A DNA stretch of 64,000 nt, taken from assembly GCF_018129385.1 (NCBI RefSeq), contig NZ_JAFCLN010000010.1:1-64000 (forward strand), written 5' to 3'. The DNA comes from Bradyrhizobium lablabi (GTDB lineage Bacteria > Pseudomonadota > Alphaproteobacteria > Rhizobiales > Xanthobacteraceae). A program made the translations under genes and the position numbers. The notes beneath the pieces are model-generated. The model ran no database searches. It was not told the origin of the DNA and saw only the letters and a list, made by a program, of their open reading frames with translations. This document shows positions 60,437 to 64,000 of the stretch, piece by piece (within the stretch, counting starts at the first letter, position 1; every line of letters begins with the position of its first letter).

Positions 60437-60638
60437 TTAGGTGCAGCGGTCTTCTTGCTTCCTCCACACTGCGGTCTTGCTGATGCCATCCGCCGCCAAC
60501 AGAGTTTCGACAATGACGATGCTGCAAAATTGTTGCGCAGTGATGGCCTTGCGCGGCGATATCGGGACCGACGCCCTTCACGTAACCGTGCGCGAGATGA
60601 CGAAATAGAAATCTCGTTCGCCGCCAACAGGTTTGCAA

Positions 60639-62408
60639 ATGAACATGGACTATCTTTCAGGATATGCGCACCGTCCGTTCTCGTTCGTGCTGCGCTATTT
60701 GCGCAAACGTCTCGCCGCGCATTTGGTCATATTGGCTGCCGTACTTGCGGCGGTCGCTTGTTCCGTAGGCACGCAGTACGGCGTCAAGAACCTGGTCGAC
60801 AGCCTGTCCGGCGGCCCCGATCGTGCGGGTGGCGTATGGCTGGCATTCATTTTCCTCATGTCACTGGTCGCCGCCGACAATTTCCTGTGGCGCATCGCGA
60901 GCTGGACGGCGAGTTTCACCTTCGTTGGCGTCACGGGTGATCTTCGGCGCGACATGTTCCGTCATCTGACCGGTCATGCGCCCAGCTACTTTTCCGAAAA
61001 ATTGCCGGGAATGCTGACCAGCCGCATCACGGCGACGTCCAATGCGGTTTTCACGACCGAAAACATGTTCGTTTGGAATGTGTTGCCGCCGTGCTTTGCC
61101 ACGGTTGCGGCGATTGCCCTGATCGGGACCGTGAGCTTGATGATGTCGGCGACATTTATCGTGATCGCCGGGATCATGGTGCTGGCGATGTTCCACATGG
61201 CCGCAGCCGGAAAGCCGCTGCATGACGATTATGCCAACAAGGCCGCCGCCGTCGACGGCGAGATGGTCGATGTTGTCAACAATCTGCCGCTGGTGCGTGC
61301 ATTTTGTGGCTTCGGCCATGAGCACGACCGCTTTGACGCCACCGTGAACCAGGAACTCGCCGCGCGCGGCAAGAGCCTGCGCTATCTCGAAAAGGTGCGG
61401 ATTCTGCATGCCGGCGTGACGGTGGTGCTCACGATCTGCATGCTGGCCTGGGCGATCTCGCTCTGGCAGAAGGGCGCGGCCACCACGGGCGACGTCGTGC
61501 TGGTATGCACGCTCGGCATTGCCATTCTGAGCGCGACGCGCGACCTGGCGGTGGCGCTGGTCGACGTCACCCAGCATGTTGCGCGCCTCACTGAAGCGAT
61601 CGCAACATTGTTGCAGCCGCACGAACTGAAGGATCACCCCGAGGCGGAGGTATTGGTCAAGAGCGGCGCCGCGATTGCGTTCAACAATATCTCGTTTGCC
61701 TATCCCGGCGGCCTTCAGGTGTTCGACAAGTTCAGCCTGCGCATCCAGCCCGGCCAGCGGGTCGGCCTCGTCGGTCACTCCGGCGGCGGCAAATCCAGCC
61801 TGTTCACGCTGCTCCAGCGCTTCTATGACGTGCAGGGCGGCAGCATCACGATCGACGGCCAGAATATTGCAAAGGTGACGCAGCAAAGCCTGCGGGAGGC
61901 GATCTCCGTCGTTCCGCAGGACATTTCGCTGTTCCACCGCTCGATCATGGAAAATATCCGCTACGGCCGCCCCAGCGCAACCGACAGCGAGGTGCTGCGC
62001 GCGGCGATGGCGGCGCGTTGCGACTTCATCGATTCCCTTCCGCAGGGAATGGCCACCATGGTCGGCGACCGCGGCATCAAGGTTTCCGGTGGCCAGCGCC
62101 AGCGCATCGCGATCGCTCGCGCCTTTTTGAAGGATGCGCCGATCTTGCTGCTGGACGAAGCGACCGCGGCGCTCGATGGTGAATCCGAGGAAGCGATCCG
62201 CGAGGCGTTGTCACGGCTGATGCGTGGGCGTACTGTGATCGCGATCGCCCATCGACTCTCCACGCTGCGCAATTTCGATCGCGTGGTGATGTTGCAGGCC
62301 GGCCGGATCATCGAGGATGGTCCCCCGGATATTCTCCTGCAAGGCAAGGGCCCCTACCGCGAGCTGGTCGCGCGTGAGATGGGTCGTCTCGCCACGCACG
62401 CGGCCTGA
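60639..62408 (+). CDS. ABC exporter, fused membrane and ATPase domains (MsbA/LmrA-like half-transporter)
   Basis: The 589-residue protein has an N-terminal transmembrane domain with about six segments (for example LVILAAVLAAVACSVGTQYG, VWLAFIFLMSLVAADNFLW, FATVAAIALIGTVSLMM). The C-terminal ATPase has Walker A GHSGGGKSS from residue 379, signature VSGGQRQR and Walker B ILLLDEATAALD. As a homodimer it would export a lipid, glycan or hydrophobic compound. ATG 60639 is chosen; ATG 60645 and a TTG at 60633 are alternatives. The debranching-enzyme gene follows 50 bp downstream. Confidence 0.9.
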   Translation: MNMDYLSGYAHRPFSFVLRYLRKRLAAHLVILAAVLAAVACSVGTQYGVKNLVDSLSGGPDRAGGVWLAFIFLMSLVAADNFLWRIASWTASFTFVGVTGDLRRDMFRHLTGHAPSYFSEKLPGMLTSRITATSNAVFTTENMFVWNVLPPCFATVAAIALIGTVSLMMSATFIVIAGIMVLAMFHMAAAGKPLHDDYANKAAAVDGEMVDVVNNLPLVRAFCGFGHEHDRFDATVNQELAARGKSLRYLEKVRILHAGVTVVLTICMLAWAISLWQKGAATTGDVVLVCTLGIAILSATRDLAVALVDVTQHVARLTEAIATLLQPHELKDHPEAEVLVKSGAAIAFNNISFAYPGGLQVFDKFSLRIQPGQRVGLVGHSGGGKSSLFTLLQRFYDVQGGSITIDGQNIAKVTQQSLREAISVVPQDISLFHRSIMENIRYGRPSATDSEVLRAAMAARCDFIDSLPQGMATMVGDRGIKVSGGQRQRIAIARAFLKDAPILLLDEATAALDGESEEAIREALSRLMRGRTVIAIAHRLSTLRNFDRVVMLQAGRIIEDGPPDILLQGKGPYRELVAREMGRLATHAA

Positions 62409-62458
62409 GTTCAGCCAGTAGCGTCTCCGAGTCCGGTGGATCAGTCGTCGAGGTCCAA

Positions 62459-64000
62459 ATGGCAGCCGAAGTCGTCACGCAACTTGCAACCAATCGTCCC
62501 ATCGAAATCGTCACGGAGCAGCCGTTCTACATCCCGATGACGGGACCGGCGGCGCGGCCGCGCCGCTCGCTGAAGCATGACGATACCTTCATCGTGCTCG
62601 ACAGCCATGGCGACATCGGCGCTTCCGCCGGCGGACCGGACGGTCTGTTCAATGCCGACACTCGCTATCTCGCGCGCCTCGAGATGGTGCTGGACGACAT
62701 GCAGCCGCTGCTGCTCGGCTCCAACCTGCGCGACGACAATTCCGCGCTGACCGTCGATCTCACCAATTGCGACGTCTACCGCAACGACCGCCTCGTCCTG
62801 CAAAAGGACACGCTGCACATCGTGCGCTCGATCTTCCTGTGGCGGGGCACGGCCTATCAGCGCATCGGGCTGCAGAACCACGGCGACCTGCCGGCGAGCT
62901 TTGACCTCACGCTGCTGTTCGACAACGACTTTGCCGACCTGTTCGAGGTGCGCGGCGAGCAGCGTCCGCGCCGCGGCGTCGGCTCGGCGAGACTGCTGGG
63001 CCCGAGCGACGTGGTGTTCGAATATAGCGGCCTCGACGAGCAGTCGCGCATCACGGCGCTGCATTTCGATCCAAAGCCGACCCGGCTCGCGGTCAACGCC
63101 GCGACCTATCATTTCGAGCTTGAACCGAAGCAGGTCACGTCGCTGTTCATTGCCGTCTCCTGCAACCGGCCGATCATGCACAAGCCTGTGCCGTTCTTCC
63201 GCGGGCTGCTCGCGCACCGCCGCGAGATGCGCCGCTCGACGGCGGGCGCCGCCAGCATTGAAACCTCCAACAACATCTTCAACGAGGTGCTGTGCCAGGC
63301 GATGGCCGACCTCAACATGCTGATGACGGAAACGCCGCAGGGCCGCTATCCCTATGCCGGCATTCCCTGGTACTCGACCACGTTCGGCCGCGACGGCCTG
63401 ATCACGGCATTGCAGATGCTGTGGGTCGACCCGCGCATCGCCAAGGGCGTGCTGAAACGACTCGCCGTCTTTCAAGCGACCGCCGTCGACCCGCTCAACG
63501 ACGCCGAACCCGGAAAAATCCTACACGAGATGCGCGGCGGCGAGATGGCAACGCTGCGCGAGGTGCCGTTCGCGCAATATTACGGCAGCGTCGATTCCAC
63601 GCCGCTGTTCGTGCTGCTGGCCGGGCTTTACGTCGAGCGCACCGGCGATGAGGAAACGCTGGCCGAACTGTGGCCTGCGATCGAGGCGGGGCTGCGCTGG
63701 ATCGACGGTCCGGGCGATCCCGACCGCGACGGCTTTGTCGAATATCAGCGCGCGACCGAGCAGGGGCTGGCGAATCAAGGCTGGAAGGATTCCTACGACG
63801 CGATCTTCCATGCCGACGGGCGGCTCGCCGAAGGCTACATCGCGCTGGCCGAAGTGCAGGGCTATGTGTTCGCCGGCAAGCGACTCGCATCGCGATGCGC
63901 GCGCCGCCTCGGGATGATCGACAAGGCCGCCAGCCTCGAATCCGAAGCCTTGCTGCTGGCCGAGCGGTTCGAACAGGCGTTCTGGTGCGAGGAGCTCGGC
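62459..64000 (+). CDS. Glycogen debranching-type enzyme (amylo-alpha-1,6-glucosidase family), 3' end outside window
   Basis: From the ATG at 62459 the frame is open to the window edge, giving 514 codons. Residues about 35-240 form the N-terminal beta-rich GDE domain (HDDTFIVLDSHGDIG, GLFNADTRYLARLEM). The catalytic six-hairpin domain follows from about 280 (IPWYSTTFGRDGLITALQMLW, YYGSVDSTPLFVLLAG, NQGWKDSYDAIFHADG), where the Asp/Glu residues of the family lie. It would hydrolyse alpha-1,6 branches or a related glycan. It is probably co-transcribed with the exporter and functionally tied to the GT4 gene. Confidence 0.9.
   Translation, partial: MAAEVVTQLATNRPIEIVTEQPFYIPMTGPAARPRRSLKHDDTFIVLDSHGDIGASAGGPDGLFNADTRYLARLEMVLDDMQPLLLGSNLRDDNSALTVDLTNCDVYRNDRLVLQKDTLHIVRSIFLWRGTAYQRIGLQNHGDLPASFDLTLLFDNDFADLFEVRGEQRPRRGVGSARLLGPSDVVFEYSGLDEQSRITALHFDPKPTRLAVNAATYHFELEPKQVTSLFIAVSCNRPIMHKPVPFFRGLLAHRREMRRSTAGAASIETSNNIFNEVLCQAMADLNMLMTETPQGRYPYAGIPWYSTTFGRDGLITALQMLWVDPRIAKGVLKRLAVFQATAVDPLNDAEPGKILHEMRGGEMATLREVPFAQYYGSVDSTPLFVLLAGLYVERTGDEETLAELWPAIEAGLRWIDGPGDPDRDGFVEYQRATEQGLANQGWKDSYDAIFHADGRLAEGYIALAEVQGYVFAGKRLASRCARRLGMIDKAASLESEALLLAERFEQAFWCEELG

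Overview
The window is high-GC alphaproteobacterial chromosome of Bradyrhizobium or a close Nitrobacteraceae relative. Reasons: strong GC bias at third codon positions, dense operons with 4-nt ATGA overlaps, an EcfG-type promoter (GGAAC-N16-CGTT), and several copies of palindromic intergenic repeats (CGTCATTGCGAG.../...CTCGCAATGACG and CGTAGGGTGGGTTAG...) of the kind common in that group. I see no rRNA, tRNA, CRISPR array, prophage or insertion sequence. Nearly everything is accessory catabolism and transport.

Layout. (1) 0-12.4 kb: a catabolic regulon around a GntR/FCD repressor: enolase-superfamily enzyme, two amidohydrolases, a SnoaL-like protein, a taurine/nitrate-type ABC importer (ATPase, permease, binding protein) and a single-chain biotin-dependent acyl-CoA carboxylase. 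A shared TTGCATGCAC motif sits at the key promoters. The carboxylase 3' end is duplicated downstream between two palindromic repeats. (2) 12.4-18.5 kb: Baeyer-Villiger monooxygenase (BVMO) 1, a GST-like protein, two tandem zinc-ribbon proteins, an MscS channel and an HCCA-isomerase-like protein. (3) 18.5-33 kb: a leftward operon (acyl-CoA synthetase, TetR, SDR, HAPMO-like BVMO) divergent from a rightward livJHMGF-type transporter operon that continues into a CaiB/BaiF CoA-transferase, enoyl-CoA hydratase, MaoC hydratase and CitE-like lyase, then a P450. A palindromic operator lies between the two operons. CoA-transferase, MaoC hydratase and CitE lyase together resemble the itaconate/mesaconate (C5-dicarboxylate) cleavage pathway. 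(4) 33-41 kb: a GMC oxidoreductase with a small partner protein, a visibly AT-richer islet carrying a pentapeptide-repeat protein with an alpha/beta (TIR-like?) C-terminal domain, a 3-ketosteroid-dehydrogenase-like flavoprotein, a trypsin-PDZ protease without signal peptide, and a class II aldolase.

(5) 41-47.6 kb: a leftward sulfur-oxidation operon, soxXYZA with flavocytochrome c genes, headed by a two-subunit periplasmic molybdenum hydroxylase; no soxB or soxCD is present. (6) 47.7-55.2 kb: a second NMT1/THI5-type uptake locus. A leftward operon of permease, epimerase, GNAT, DapA-like lyase and ATPase has no binding-protein gene of its own but is flanked by two closely related binding-protein genes, one of them divergent from a TetR gene. 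(7) 55.3-59.2 kb: a CPDMO-like BVMO followed by an alkylsulfatase-type metallo-hydrolase. (8) 59.3-64 kb: a GT4 glycosyltransferase behind an EcfG-type stress promoter, an ABC exporter, and a glycogen-debranching-type enzyme that runs off the window end.

Functionally the segment reads as a catabolic archipelago. Importers bring in organic acids or N-heterocycle-like substrates; oxygenases (three BVMOs, a P450, flavin dehydrogenases) oxidise ketones or terpenoid/steroid-like skeletons; CoA-linked enzymes cleave the products. Substrate assignments are inferences from family and neighbourhood.
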